Assembly (NCBI GenBank): GCA_938007995.1
Contig: CALLLW010000010.1
Coordinates: 117,778 to 181,777, forward strand
DNA: 64,000 nt
Direction: 5' to 3'
From: an uncultured Granulosicoccaceae bacterium
GTDB lineage: Bacteria > Pseudomonadota > Gammaproteobacteria > Granulosicoccales > Granulosicoccaceae
Part shown: positions 35,071 through 43,972 of the stretch, in pieces
Numbering within the stretch: the stretch's first letter is position 1
How the letters are laid out: each line of letters starts with the position of its first letter
The notes under the pieces: model-generated
What the model was told of the DNA's origin: nothing
The model's database searches: none
The model's input: only the letters and a program-made list of their open reading frames with translations
Made by a program: the position numbers and the translations under genes

Positions 35071-35630
35071 TCAGGTGCTTTGAGAAATTACAGGGCTCTT
35101 TGCCTTTTCAGCCAGACTTGTTTGCAACGTGTCTTTCATGAGTTTTTTTTCGTCGTCGCTTGGGTCCACTGGTTCGTCTATCAGATCCGGGTCTGTTATC
35201 GCAAGATTGAACAACATCGTAAAATGATCCGAACCCATGTGATCGAGGCGTTCGATATTGCGCACTCTGAAATGCGTGGACACAAACACATGATCCAATA
35301 GCCAGCGCATAAACCAGTGGTCAGCGTGGAAAGTATTGAAAATTCCCCGGCCAATACGTGGATCAAGTAGTTTGCTTACGCGTCTAAACAGGCGTGTTGT
35401 GCGTGACCAGCCAACATCGTTTAAATCACCTGTTACACAACGGGTATTTTTATATCCTTCAATGCCTTTGCCAGTACCAATAGTGCGATATCTCGCGCTG
35501 TCGAAAAATTATTTTCTCCAGGCGCCGGGGGTCTTGGTTGAATGATATGCAAATGGAACGAGTTACCCGAGCGAAGCTCCACTGTGGCACAGAGTGAAGG
35601 CACGTTGTGCTCTACCAGGAAATTCTTCAT
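35071..35630 (-). pseudogene. Remnant of an endonuclease/exonuclease/phosphatase family enzyme
   Basis: On the minus strand the first part (35630-35433) reads NFLVEHNVPSLCATVELRSG, then HIIQPRPPAPGENNFSTARD. A one-base shift near 35440 is followed by VTGDLNDVGWSRTTRLFRRV, SKLLDPRIGRGIFNTFHADH and LDHVFVSTHF, to a conserved GSDHFTMLF end. Together these are the C-terminal two thirds of the EEP family, with the GDxN and GSDH catalytic motifs intact. The first two strands and the N-terminal active-site motif are missing, and the two parts are in different frames, so this looks like a decayed gene; a sequencing or assembly error could explain only the shift. Confidence 0.8.
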
Positions 35631-35904
35631 TTATAAGACCGGCGATGCATGCTTTTCTCTAAATTCCGCCCGGTGCGGCACCGCCTGGTCAAGAGACACG
35701 GCCAAACGCGGAGACGGTCTTGTGGCGATTTTAATAACACACGTGCGCAATGGCTGCTTAGTTTAACGGATGGCAAAGTCAAAAAAGAGAGCCAGGCAAA
35801 TGAGCGTTGCCTGGCAAAGGGGAGGGAGCATCAAACTGTTACATACGAAACATGTGTCTACTGGTAATTTAGAAAAATTTTGACTTCATCAACGTTTAAT
35901 TCTG

Positions 35905-36087
35905 TCAACTTACTTCTAACTCAATGCGGTCGGAATAGCGCCCGATAGTACCGGCTAACGTGCGTGCGTTATCTTCATCGGCAGAGGGCATTACGTTTGA
36001 CGTGCCCGTATCTGCGATGTTTACTGTGGTGGCACATCCTCTTGTCGCGAGTGTGGCGAATGTGATGGTTGTTGTAAGCTTTTGCAT
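35905..36087 (-). CDS. Small secreted or lipoprotein-like protein
   Basis: 60 residues. ATG 36087 has a strong GAGGAG eight bases upstream, which supports translation. The first 20 residues form a signal peptide (MQKLTTTITFATLATRGCAT) with a weak lipobox-like Gly-Cys at 17-18. The rest is short and polar (ARTLAGTIGRYSDRIELEVS). I see no family. It is next to a BON-domain periplasmic protein on the same strand, and a strong hairpin separates them. Confidence 0.6.
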   Translation of the reverse strand: MQKLTTTITFATLATRGCATTVNIADTGTSNVMPSADEDNARTLAGTIGRYSDRIELEVS

Positions 36088-36231
36088 CGTGTTTTCTCCT
36101 CTGCGAGATCTACATCGTTCTTAGCGGCTTTCAAGCGCCGTGTCCGATGACCGCATTGTGTATCATTTAGCATTTCGCGATGAATATACATTTGGGTAAG
36201 CGTTGTTAAATTGTTCTGCCTCTGCTCCTTT

Positions 36232-36263
36232 GGCAGATCGGGGTGTGCTGCACCCCGTCTGCC
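36232..36263. other. Strong hairpin between the BON gene and the small secreted-protein gene
   Basis: GGCAGA-t-CGGGGTG (36232-36245) pairs perfectly with CACCCCG-TCTGCC (36251-36263), apart from one bulged T; five bases of loop. It lies 50 bases after the BON-protein stop in its direction of transcription but has no T-run on the minus strand, so it could be a processing or mRNA-stability structure rather than a simple terminator. Confidence 0.6.
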
Positions 36264-36313
36264 GAACCGCTGTCAGTGAGCTGAGTCTCCGATTGCCACC
36301 CGGCCCTAGCGTG

Positions 36314-36682
36314 CTATTTCGCCTCAATATCGTCAAAGTTTCCTGGCTCGTTTAAGTCGTTCAGCCCCGTTGTTTGATCATTTACCTGCGGCGCCGGGTC
36401 GCGTAGTTCATCCTGCACCAGTACCACTTCATCCATACCCAAAGCGGCTCCTATCAGCGATTCGCGAGTACTTTCCTTTGGCACAGTGCCGGAGAGAGTA
36501 GCAAGGCCGTCGTCAATCACCACAACGACACTGGAGGCCGGTGCCTCGGCGACAATTTCCCCGACGGCCGCTGCCGGAGACGCCGTTGCTGCAGCGGGGA
36601 TCGCGAGCGCGCCACCGGCGAGCACTGTACCGATCAAAATATGTTTTACTGTGCGTGGTGCATGTTTGATTGGAAAATTCAT
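36314..36682 (-). CDS. Periplasmic BON-domain protein
   Basis: 122 residues from ATG 36682, chosen because AAGGGA lies 9-10 bases upstream and the N-terminus then gives a clean signal peptide (RTVKHILIGTVLAGGALAIP, cleavage near ATAS). The mature part is a single BON-like domain: VVVVIDDGLATLSGTVPKES, then LIGAALGMDEVVLVQDEL. BON domains (OsmY-like) are associated with the envelope and phospholipid or stress responses. The tail is acidic and unstructured (DLNEPGNFDDIEAK). An additional upstream start (36721) is possible but not needed. Confidence 0.75.
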   Translation of the reverse strand: MNFPIKHAPRTVKHILIGTVLAGGALAIPAAATASPAAAVGEIVAEAPASSVVVVIDDGLATLSGTVPKESTRESLIGAALGMDEVVLVQDELRDPAPQVNDQTTGLNDLNEPGNFDDIEAK

Positions 36683-37126
36683 CGTCTCGTTTCCCTTGGT
36701 TGTCATTAGGTTGTAAGTCAAGTTGATTGCTTAAAACGCGATGTTGTTCCGCGTTGACGACATGATCGGGACGATAGTTTTCACGCTTTTTGCCGCAAGC
36801 TTACAGTTGCGTAAATTGAATGGGACTTATGATCCTGAGGGAGCGCAGACAAGCGGGAGTGAGGCGATTGGCTAATCAGATAAAAATCTAATTCGACCTG
36901 GAAGATCGAACCTGCAAAATCGGACCAGAGAAATCACGGTGGCGATTGAGCCAGATCGGCGGGGCACTCAATGTGGTCGTGATTGGCCATGTACTAATGC
37001 AGCTTGCTTACAGCTGCTACCAGCTTTGCCGCAATAAAAGATCTGCGGCTTGAACCACACACCAATCAGAACCTGCCAAATAAGCTTCTTGACAGAGAGT
37101 AGAATGCTACAGCGCACAATTTCTGC
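36683..37126. other. Gene-free stretch between BON gene and histidine kinase gene
   Basis: About 440 bases. I see no coding sequence with a ribosome binding site, no terminator and no repeat from the families found elsewhere. It presumably holds the BON-gene promoter and the 3' end of the kinase transcript, and reads otherwise as ordinary intergenic DNA. Confidence 0.4.
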
Positions 37127-38353
37127 TCAAAGAGATACAACTATGTCATCAGCTGTATTTTTGGGAACGGTAAAGTTGAAACAAGTTCCTGCACCTTCGG
37201 TGGACTCGACCGATATTTCACCACCCATCCGGTTCACAAGCCGCTTTACAATGGCCAGTCCTAATCCAGTACCACGGTCAGCTGCGCTGTTTTGCTGGAT
37301 GAATATATCGAATACTTTGGGTAGAGTGACGCTGTTTATACCTGCACCGTTATCTGTAACGCTAAAGTCGTAAGACAATCGGGATTCTTTAAAATCCACT
37401 CTAATTTCTGCAACTTCCTTGTCGCAGTGGCTAATTGCATTCATTACCAAATTGGTAAGGACCTGCAACAACGCACCACGATTAATGATGATCGGTTTTT
37501 CATGATCAAGCGCTGTACCGGATATTCTGTGACTTGCCATGCTGCCACTCAGTCCGTGAATATCGTCTAACAGATCATTGAGAATAACCGGCTCTTTCTG
37601 ATTAAGAAGAATTTTTTCACTGGTGTAGTAACTGAGTAAGTCATCAATGTATCGGCAGACAGACGTGGCAGACGCTACAATTTTATTCAAGCTTGTCAGC
37701 GCTTTTGCCGGAAGCTCTTTCGAGTGATCTTCAACAAGTGCTTCTGCAAGGTACAATGCACTGATAATCGGCGACTTTAGATCGTGAGCTGTCGTTTTGG
37801 CAAAGTCCTCAAGCTCTGTATTACGAAGTTCCAGTTGCTTTCTATAATCGATTAACAGACGGTTTTGATAGCGATGCGCAAGAATAGTTTCCACCTGTTT
37901 TGCGGCGTTTATCAAGACTAATCGCAAGTCACCGTCCAGTGTCTTTGGCTTAACGTCGAATATACAAAGGGTGCCAAGCTTAAAATTGTCTGGTGTCACA
38001 AGTGGCACGCCAGCGTAAAATCTGATACCACCTTCAGTAACCAGCGGATTGTCGTGAAATCGCTCATCTTTACTTGCGTCTTCCACAACCATGATTTGCT
38101 CTGTTGCATTAATTGCGTGGCCGCAAAAAGATATTTCTCTTGGCGATTCGCTAAATTCAACCCCATAGTGAGATTTTAAGTAGTTACGTTTATGATCCAG
38201 CATCGTAATCAGCGAGACCGGTGATTCGGTAACTCGCGCGATCAGGGCCGTAAGATTGTCGTAGTTTTCTTCTGGAAGAGTATCCAGAATATCGTATCGT
38301 TCAACCGCCGCTTGACGGTCAGATTCATTTTCAGGAAATTTCGGTGCTAACAT
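37127..38353 (-). CDS. GAF-domain histidine kinase
   Basis: 408 residues from ATG 38353; an upstream ATG (38449) adds 32 residues without family similarity. Residues about 10-160 are a GAF domain (ILDTLPEENYDNLTALIARV, then SPREISFCGHAINATEQIMV, GVPLVTPDNFKLGTLCIFDV), related to cyanobacterial-type GAF sensor proteins. The H-box is FAKTTAHDLKSPIISALY (His as phospho-acceptor), followed by NLVMNAISHC (N-box), DNGAGIN (G1) and GTGLGLAIVKRLVNRMGGE (G2). No membrane segment, so a cytoplasmic sensor. No response regulator is adjacent, so the partner is unknown. The start has a poor ribosome binding site. Confidence 0.85.
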   Translation of the reverse strand: MLAPKFPENESDRQAAVERYDILDTLPEENYDNLTALIARVTESPVSLITMLDHKRNYLKSHYGVEFSESPREISFCGHAINATEQIMVVEDASKDERFHDNPLVTEGGIRFYAGVPLVTPDNFKLGTLCIFDVKPKTLDGDLRLVLINAAKQVETILAHRYQNRLLIDYRKQLELRNTELEDFAKTTAHDLKSPIISALYLAEALVEDHSKELPAKALTSLNKIVASATSVCRYIDDLLSYYTSEKILLNQKEPVILNDLLDDIHGLSGSMASHRISGTALDHEKPIIINRGALLQVLTNLVMNAISHCDKEVAEIRVDFKESRLSYDFSVTDNGAGINSVTLPKVFDIFIQQNSAADRGTGLGLAIVKRLVNRMGGEISVESTEGAGTCFNFTVPKNTADDIVVSL

Positions 38354-39042
38354 TATTATTGCGCTCGAATGCAAAGCCTTAAAATAGTTTAGGGAGAGTT
38401 GAACACACCGTGGCTCGAATGAGTAGATCAATAGCTTGCACCCATGCAAATACCGGGCTACACCGACTCATACTGCTTTTTTTCATTAGCTACCATGTGA
38501 CAGTCCAGCTGCGGCGCGAAGCGCTGATCGGTAGCAGCATCTGATATCGATAGTTGCTACAACCGCGATAGACAGTTACCGCCACGACTATCCTTGCTGG
38601 AGCGACAACTGTAAGTATGGTCAATGGCAGCCTCGCGCACAGTAGCGGTGATCAGTTGAAATGTTGACAGCCTGATCGTCGCAGACACTGCTCAGCTAAA
38701 TGATGCCCCACAGCTAAACCCGACCTGGCGTCATCAGGCGTTTTGTTAAAAAGCCGGATCTGTCGCTTTGCCAATGTGGCGATAATAGATACAGCAAGAA
38801 GACAAGCCCGGTGCAGGTGTAAGAAACTGCGTATGCAGACGGATTCTGTTGGTATCCGCAACACTTTGCAAGTTTGTCGGCGAACCGAGCAACAAGTTTG
38901 CGGTATGCAATAGCGACCGACATGGAATATACACAGAGGGGCTGCGTGTTACGAAGCCCCTCTGCAACCACCTTAGTTTTTGCTGCATGCACCGCAATCG
39001 CTGCTCGCAGCGATGTATCGTAAATTTGAACAAGCGTTAAAT
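38354..39042. other. Intergenic stretch with a terminator-like hairpin
   Basis: About 690 bases without a convincing gene. The only clear structure is a nine-base-pair hairpin at 38935-38963 (AGAGGGGCT and AGCCCCTCT, 11-base loop). It is 80 bases beyond the HiPIP stop in the minus direction, where no T-run follows; on the plus strand a TTTT-containing tail follows later. It may end the HiPIP transcript. I found no copy of the repeat families here. Confidence 0.4.
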
Positions 39043-39348
39043 TTAAGCGGGTTTTGCCTGGAAGGCACTGCACCATCCACCAGCAGGAACCAACTGACCG
39101 CTGAAGATAATGCACTTGCCATGGTCTTTTCCGTCAACAGCAGCGTACAAAGCACAGCCCGCACACGCAGCTTCCTTGTCTGATGCCTCCGTGTACTGCA
39201 ACCCTTTGGCTTGTGCTGACTCCGGATCGACCATGGCCGCATCATCTGCAGCACGCACCGACAAGCTGGCTGTCAACACAGCAACTGGAACCACCGCAAT
39301 GCCTTTTGCAGCGAGCTTGCTAAACTCTCTTCTGTTCAACCCCGACAT
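39043..39348 (-). CDS. High-potential iron-sulfur protein (HiPIP)
   Basis: 101 residues. The N-terminus LNRREFSKLAAKGIAVVPVA has a twin-Arg-like signal for folded export. The mature part has the HiPIP cysteine set: CAGCALYAAVDGKDHGKC...GGWCSAF, giving four ligands (CxxC, C, C) to one 4Fe-4S cluster. HiPIPs are small soluble periplasmic electron carriers between the cytochrome bc complex or other donors and oxidases. It stands alone with a weak ribosome site. A family-A MITE-like element lies about 40 bases upstream of its start, in the promoter region. Confidence 0.9.
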   Translation of the reverse strand: MSGLNRREFSKLAAKGIAVVPVAVLTASLSVRAADDAAMVDPESAQAKGLQYTEASDKEAACAGCALYAAVDGKDHGKCIIFSGQLVPAGGWCSAFQAKPA

Positions 39349-39388
39349 TCTATTGTACGACTGTAATAGTTTTTAAACGCCCACCAAC

Positions 39389-39570
39389 CAAGTGGACTGT
39401 TTTGAAAGTTCGGTAACACTTTTCTTCGCTACAGCCACCATAGCTGCGTCAACCATAGTTGATAAAAAATGGCTCGACGTAGGCCCTGCTATGCCTGCGT
39501 TTTTTCGCGCAAGCTCAGCCGACTGTGGCTGTGAAAAGTTTGTTACCGAACTTTCCGCACAGCACACTTG
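39389..39570 (-). mobile_element. MITE-like element, family A, copy 2 (182 bp, inverted)
   Basis: Reverse complement of the element at 13549-13729 with high similarity along its full length, including the internal block GTAGGCCCTGCTATGCCTGC and the inverted ends (GAAAGTTCGGTAACA on one side, GTTACCGAACTTTCC on the other). Its outer bases read CAAG and CTTG instead of CTAG at both ends. It sits about 40 bases upstream of the HiPIP start codon. The remainder of 39571-39882 shows no gene. Confidence 0.85.
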
Positions 39571-39882
39571 CTAAACTGTTCCATGACCTGTCCTCTTCAA
39601 TTTGGCTCTGTTGTGGCGGTTCCATCTTCTACGATAACCCAAGGCGTTGAAGATGAGCAGGACACTGCATAATGTCTAGCGTGCACCCAACGTAGCACAT
39701 CAGGTTTTCCATGATGGGATGGACTTGTAAATTCTACCTAAGTTCCCGGTTTAACGATTGCCGGGATAAACACTATAGAGTGGTGAGATTAACCCATTAG
39801 ATGCGTTACAGTTCCTGTGCACTGGCATCTGTACATCCATAAAGCCGGCACATCCGATTCTTGAAAAAGCTGAGCACACACG

Positions 39883-40653
39883 TTGAACATTCGATTCGTA
39901 ATAACTCTGTTGTTGACGCCTTTACTGAGCAACTGTGCAATCACCAGCTCAGAACCTGAAAACACACACAACGCAACATTTACCGAACACCACAGTGTTC
40001 TGCGTGCATCAACCGGTTGCGCCTACCGAACTACTTTTCTTCAACCCACCAGCCGGAGTCGCTCGACATCGGTGGTACTGGCACATGGCTTTTTGCGCAG
40101 CCAGGCAAATATGCGCAATCTTGCCGAGATAATTGTGCAATCAGGTTTTGCCGTGACAACGCTTGATTTATGCAATATGAAACTGTGGAACGGCCAGCAC
40201 CGGCAAAACGCGCTGGAAATGATCGCCACCGCCCGCCACTGGGGTATAGATAGAGTCGTATATGCTGGATTCTCTGCGGGTGCTCTGGCAGCGCTGGGTG
40301 CCGCCGCCCGCGATAGCAACACGCAAGGGTTGCTATTACTCGACTTTGTTGATCGCGCGCCAATCGGTGAACGGGCACTTTCTACATTAAGCGCACCAGT
40401 CTATGCATTAAATGGCGAACCAGCTCCCTGCAACGCACACGGGCGCGGTATGCAATTGTTCACTACTGGCATCACAGTTGAAAAGATCCCCGGCGCGAGC
40501 CACTGTGCATTTGAATCACCCAGTGACACTGTGTGTCGCTTGTTGTGCAGAGCGAACAACACGATTGATGAACAGGCGCGTAAAGATATCAACAGACGTG
40601 TTGTGGATTCGATTATCCGGCTGGAGATTACAGGCAGCTTTACATCAAACTAG
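39883..40653 (+). CDS. Lipoprotein alpha/beta hydrolase
   Basis: 256 residues from TTG 39883. The N-terminus MNIRFVITLLLTPLLSNCAI has a lipobox (LSNC, Cys18). The alpha/beta hydrolase core follows: VVLAHGFLRSQANMRNLAE (oxyanion hole), GIDRVVYAGFSAGALAALGA (GxSxG nucleophile Ser), an acidic candidate in the VYALNGEPAPCNAHG region and ASHCAFESPSD (His). So the catalytic Ser and His are visible. Substrate unknown; an outer-membrane or periplasmic esterase or thioesterase is plausible. No strong ribosome binding site is seen before the TTG, so the start is uncertain. Confidence 0.7.
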   Translation: MNIRFVITLLLTPLLSNCAITSSEPENTHNATFTEHHSVLRASTGCAYRTTFLQPTSRSRSTSVVLAHGFLRSQANMRNLAEIIVQSGFAVTTLDLCNMKLWNGQHRQNALEMIATARHWGIDRVVYAGFSAGALAALGAAARDSNTQGLLLLDFVDRAPIGERALSTLSAPVYALNGEPAPCNAHGRGMQLFTTGITVEKIPGASHCAFESPSDTVCRLLCRANNTIDEQARKDINRRVVDSIIRLEITGSFTSN

Positions 40654-41119
40654 CTTGACAACCACCAAACAGGCGAGGGGTACCGCTTTGCGTAATCACA
40701 CAACCTGGTACGGAAAGCGGCGATTTGAATACAGAAAGAATGGTCTTGGTGCGGCAATGTAGAGGCCTTCTGTACTTCAGCAAAGCAGCGTAGGCTTATA
40801 GTACAAGGTAGCGTAATTGTTTTTATACACGTGCAAAGTATTACTGTCTTGTTTGCATAGAAGCGGGCTACTTTGCCGTGATTATCGCCATAACAAGTTT
40901 GCCGTGTGCTTTCACCGGCCCGTCTTCCCTTGCACCCAATGTGTATTCGAATATAGCGGTCTTGCTACCACCTTATTCACCGTGAAGCATTAGCGGCAGT
41001 ACCCCACTATCTACACGCTGAGTCGGGATTAGCGAGTAGGTTTTTGTTTACGCCTTTCGTTACGTTTTGATCTCGATACCCGGCTGCATAGATGCAGGAA
41101 ACACTATCCCGGGTATCGC
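40654..41119 (-). other. Intergenic stretch with a short coding-like remnant
   Basis: No complete gene. On the minus strand, 41038 to 40868 reads protein-like for 57 codons with one internal TAA (YSLIPTQRVDSGVLPLMLHG; then GGSKTAIFEYTLGARED and KAHGKLVMAIITAK before a TAG). The balance of charged and hydrophobic residues suggests the end of a decayed gene, but I do not recognise the family. No ribosome site or start is present. Other bases here show nothing. Confidence 0.25.
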
Positions 41120-41914
41120 TTACGGATCAACAGTTTTAAATGTGACCGAAACCCAATGGCTTTGCCACGGTATAATGGGGCTGTTTTGTTCTGTCATGAC
41201 CACGGCGCTAACAAGATACTCAGTATTCGCAAGCGCCGGTATTTGAACGCTGCCGGTGTTATCAGTCGAAGCCAGTGCACGTTCCATCTCACCGATTTCA
41301 TCATTTGCTCTAGTAAAGTAAGTCACTTGCGCATTGGGCACCGGTGTGCCTGCAGCCAACAATTGTAGGTTATACACTGATGACGTTGTGGTATACGGGT
41401 TAGACACAGCAACCCATTCATAGGGCATCAGGCCGGGTCTGTCCTGTCCCTTACCATCGCCGACTTTTATCAGAGTTTTAGCGTAACGGGAAAACGCTTC
41501 CTTCCAGCCTGTTTCGGTAAGCCCTCGCGCATGATGCCGCCCCTCAACCCACTGCAATCCGTCTTCTTCCAAAAAGTCAGTGAAATCTTTGAATTGGTCG
41601 TATTCGAGCTCAGTGGGGTTTGAGTGATAGTGCAAAACCGTGAGTCCATCGGTTGCCGGGGTCAGCTGCATGGCTGGTGGCTGTGGAGAAGTTCGCAGTG
41701 CATCGCGTTTAGAGGTAGTTCCGATCCCGGCTACACGTGATGGAATCCATGGGTATTCAATTCCTTCAAAACCCTCTCCTGATTTGATTTGAACCGACAC
41801 AGCACGTCCGGGTTTCGTAACATACGACTCTGGCTGCAGCCAAAACTCATGTGCTTGTAAACTGCCACACAAGGCAACCATTGCTGCTGTCAGTGGGTAC
41901 AAAAGTAGCTTCAT
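41120..41914 (-). CDS. DUF4198 family secreted protein
   Basis: 264 residues. The N-terminus MKLLLYPLTAAMVALCGSLQ has a signal peptide cleaved before HEFWLQPESYVTKPGRAVSV; the HEFWL start of the mature protein is the DUF4198 hallmark. Later VTYFTRANDEIG, and the ending AVVMTEQNSPIIPWQSHWVS (typical ExxWxSHWASLTF) also fit. DUF4198 proteins are periplasmic and often lie beside metal-uptake or TonB systems; a role in metal binding is proposed, not shown. A His-rich start (AHEF) supports this weakly. The ribosome site is weak. It is downstream of, and on the same strand as, the anti-sigma factor. Confidence 0.85.
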   Translation of the reverse strand: MKLLLYPLTAAMVALCGSLQAHEFWLQPESYVTKPGRAVSVQIKSGEGFEGIEYPWIPSRVAGIGTTSKRDALRTSPQPPAMQLTPATDGLTVLHYHSNPTELEYDQFKDFTDFLEEDGLQWVEGRHHARGLTETGWKEAFSRYAKTLIKVGDGKGQDRPGLMPYEWVAVSNPYTTTSSVYNLQLLAAGTPVPNAQVTYFTRANDEIGEMERALASTDNTGSVQIPALANTEYLVSAVVMTEQNSPIIPWQSHWVSVTFKTVDP

Positions 41915-42181
41915 TGAATATTATGTTGCCAGCTTATTAAATTAGAGAGTTTAGAGTGCATCGTCTGGTGTTGAGCTAACTGGTGTTAAACAAGACAGAA
42001 TGTTCTGACGTGACTTCACCCTTATAACCACACAATACGAAGCCGAGTACTACTCTGGATGCAAAAACTTTTGCAGCATGTTCCCAGCTCAAGGATTCAT
42101 ACATATAACTTACCGGGTTCACAGCCAACTCATGCGGGGTGCGCTTTGGGTCATGATAAGAACAAGCGTGCAATGATTGCA

Positions 42182-42964
42182 CTATTGGGTCGATGCTTCT
42201 ATCAGTGAAAACTCACCTTCATAAAGCACCGGACCAGTGGGAGCGCTCTCTGTCGACCCGCCAGTTGGCTCAAGACTCACGGCGAGGGCGATTGCGGATG
42301 CGTCAATTGCAGAGTGTTCTATTGTTGTGGACGTGTGTACATCGTTAGGCAACAATCCAAGTGATACAACGCCACCATCATCCGGTTTCACCATCCACAA
42401 TTCATACACTTGATTGCTTGCAATCTCGGGAGGTTTAATGGCGGTTATTTTCAATACAGTACTATCAATTGATGCATCCACAACCCACAACGCATCTCCA
42501 TCACCACTGACAACTGAAATGGCATCGAAGGTTGCAGGTTTGGTCGCTTGCTGAAGCCATAGCAGAGAAAATGCCCCGATTGAGGCAGCACAAGCCACAG
42601 CAGTGGCCAGGCGCCAGCGTGCCAATTGATTACGGTGCTGGCTTACTTGCTTGCGTCTGGAATGCCGCAACTCATCTTCGACTAACTCGCGATGTCTGGT
42701 CGTGGCTCTGGTAATTGATCCGACAATCTTTCGCCATACATACGCAGGTGGTTCGATCGGTTCCATCGCGTTGGCGAGTGGTTGTAGTCTCTCTTCCCAA
42801 AGTTGAACCCTGTACCTTAAATCGCTGTCGAAAGGCAGGCGTTCTATTAATTGTGCGAGTTCTCGTTCTTCCAGTGTACCCAGAACGTATTCGCCAGCGA
42901 GCAAATCCCGGTACTCGTCGTCCTGCCACGAGGACTCAGAATGCTCAGGGTCACGATAGCTCAT
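42182..42964 (-). CDS. Anti-sigma factor (RskA-type, membrane-anchored)
   Basis: 260 residues. The start is ATG 42964 (a TTG directly upstream is unlikely). It overlaps the sigma-factor stop by 14 bases, which couples translation. The N-terminal part (YRDLLAGEYVLGTLEERELA) is typical of the zinc-less anti-sigma domain of the RskA/RsiW group (residues 15-90). A single membrane segment is at about 125-145 (LATAVACAASIGAFSLLWLQ), followed by a periplasmic RskA domain (AISVVSGDGDALWVVDASID, then QVYELWMVKPDDGGVVSLG, LAVSLEPTGGS). It should hold the ECF sigma factor at the membrane until a signal removes it. Confidence 0.88.
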   Translation of the reverse strand: MSYRDPEHSESSWQDDEYRDLLAGEYVLGTLEERELAQLIERLPFDSDLRYRVQLWEERLQPLANAMEPIEPPAYVWRKIVGSITRATTRHRELVEDELRHSRRKQVSQHRNQLARWRLATAVACAASIGAFSLLWLQQATKPATFDAISVVSGDGDALWVVDASIDSTVLKITAIKPPEIASNQVYELWMVKPDDGGVVSLGLLPNDVHTSTTIEHSAIDASAIALAVSLEPTGGSTESAPTGPVLYEGEFSLIEASTQ

Positions 42965-43460
42965 CAATGCACTCTTTGAGAGATTTCAACGATCGGCGGA
43001 TCCAGCTTTTTACCGTGCCGAGCGGGGTGTTACTTTTTTGACTGAGCTCCGCTTGTGTGTAGCCACAGCAATAGGCGTCGATCACCAAATCCCGAGCATT
43101 TGGCTCAAGTCTTTGCAGACACCTGGTCATTAACTGGCTGTTCATTACGTCGTGTTCCAAAGATATCATGGCAGTGCCTGGATTTTCAGTCTCGTCCAGT
43201 GAATATCGCGCGTCTCGCTGACGCGCTGATTTGTCAGCACGGATGAGATCGAGAGCGTGATAACGCGCGATGCTGGTCATCCACGTCATTGGTAGACCCT
43301 CGGATTCACGATAACTGTCAGCCTTATTCCAAATTTTAATAAAAGTATCTTGCAATGCGTCTTCGGCTGTCGGGCCGTTTCTTAACATACGGAGAAGAAG
43401 ACCGAAGAGATGCGCAGAGGTCAGGCGGTACAGGTGCTGTAGTGCCATCTGATCTCCCAC
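42951..43460 (-). CDS. ECF RNA polymerase sigma factor
   Basis: 169 residues from GTG 43460. Region 2: YRLTSAHLFGLLLRMLRNGP, then AEDALQDTFIKIWNKA and WMTSIARYHALDLIRADK. Region 4: LEPNARDLVIDAYCCGYTQA, then PLGTVKSWIRRSLKSLKECI. So it is a standard ECF factor with a downstream anti-sigma factor. Upstream of the GTG the same frame continues 28 codons as plausible sigma N-terminus (ELVELLALVA) back to an in-frame TAA, with no canonical start; an ATC at 43544 stands where ATG would be expected (see finding). Regulon targets are probably the flanking DUF4331/lipoprotein genes, by position only. Confidence 0.9.
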   Translation of the reverse strand: MGDQMALQHLYRLTSAHLFGLLLRMLRNGPTAEDALQDTFIKIWNKADSYRESEGLPMTWMTSIARYHALDLIRADKSARQRDARYSLDETENPGTAMISLEHDVMNSQLMTRCLQRLEPNARDLVIDAYCCGYTQAELSQKSNTPLGTVKSWIRRSLKSLKECIDELS

Positions 43461-43972
43461 AGCAACCAGCGCTAGTAACTCAACCAGTTCATGAGCTTGC
43501 CCATCAGCAGCATCAGCCTTTGGTGTTGTAGTATCTGTGTTGATTGGTTACAGCCCTGGTTGATATTTAATAGCACTGGCCTGCAACTGCAGGAACTACA
43601 AACTATCGTAAGCGGCGGTGGATTACTTACAACCTTACGGCAGACAGTATTCCCTTGTGATAAGAGGCTGTCAACAACCCTCGATAGCAACACTGAATAT
43701 GCGATGCATGAAGCAGCGCTATGTGCATTGTGGTGCAATGCAACCACACTAAGCCAACGTTTAGCCAGCTCCTGCACTTGACATTTCCGCAAATGGACTA
43801 GATGCGTAACATGCTGCCAGGGTTTACTCTGAGTTTTCTCGTGCTTCTGCGGAAAAAGCATTGTATTAATTACATCTAAAAAATTTTGGTGGTTTTATGC
43901 ATCTATTCTCGATCCTGAATGCGTAACAACAACAGACAGCCAGATCTGGTTGTCAAATTCTCAGGAGAATTC
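43461..43972. promoter_or_regulatory. Divergent promoter region between the ECF sigma operon and the DUF4331 operon
   Basis: About 510 bases separate the outward-facing genes; the first 84 read as sigma-factor N-terminus. ECF factors normally control their own operon and neighbours, so the target promoters should be here. I could not recognise a repeated GGAAC-like -35 with a matching -10 on both strands. The AT-rich part at 43861-43900 is the most promoter-like. No other gene is visible. Confidence 0.35.

Noticed and set aside
38935..38963. Rho-independent terminator of the HiPIP gene
   Set aside because: The stem is good but no T-run follows on the minus strand, so I recorded it only as a hairpin.
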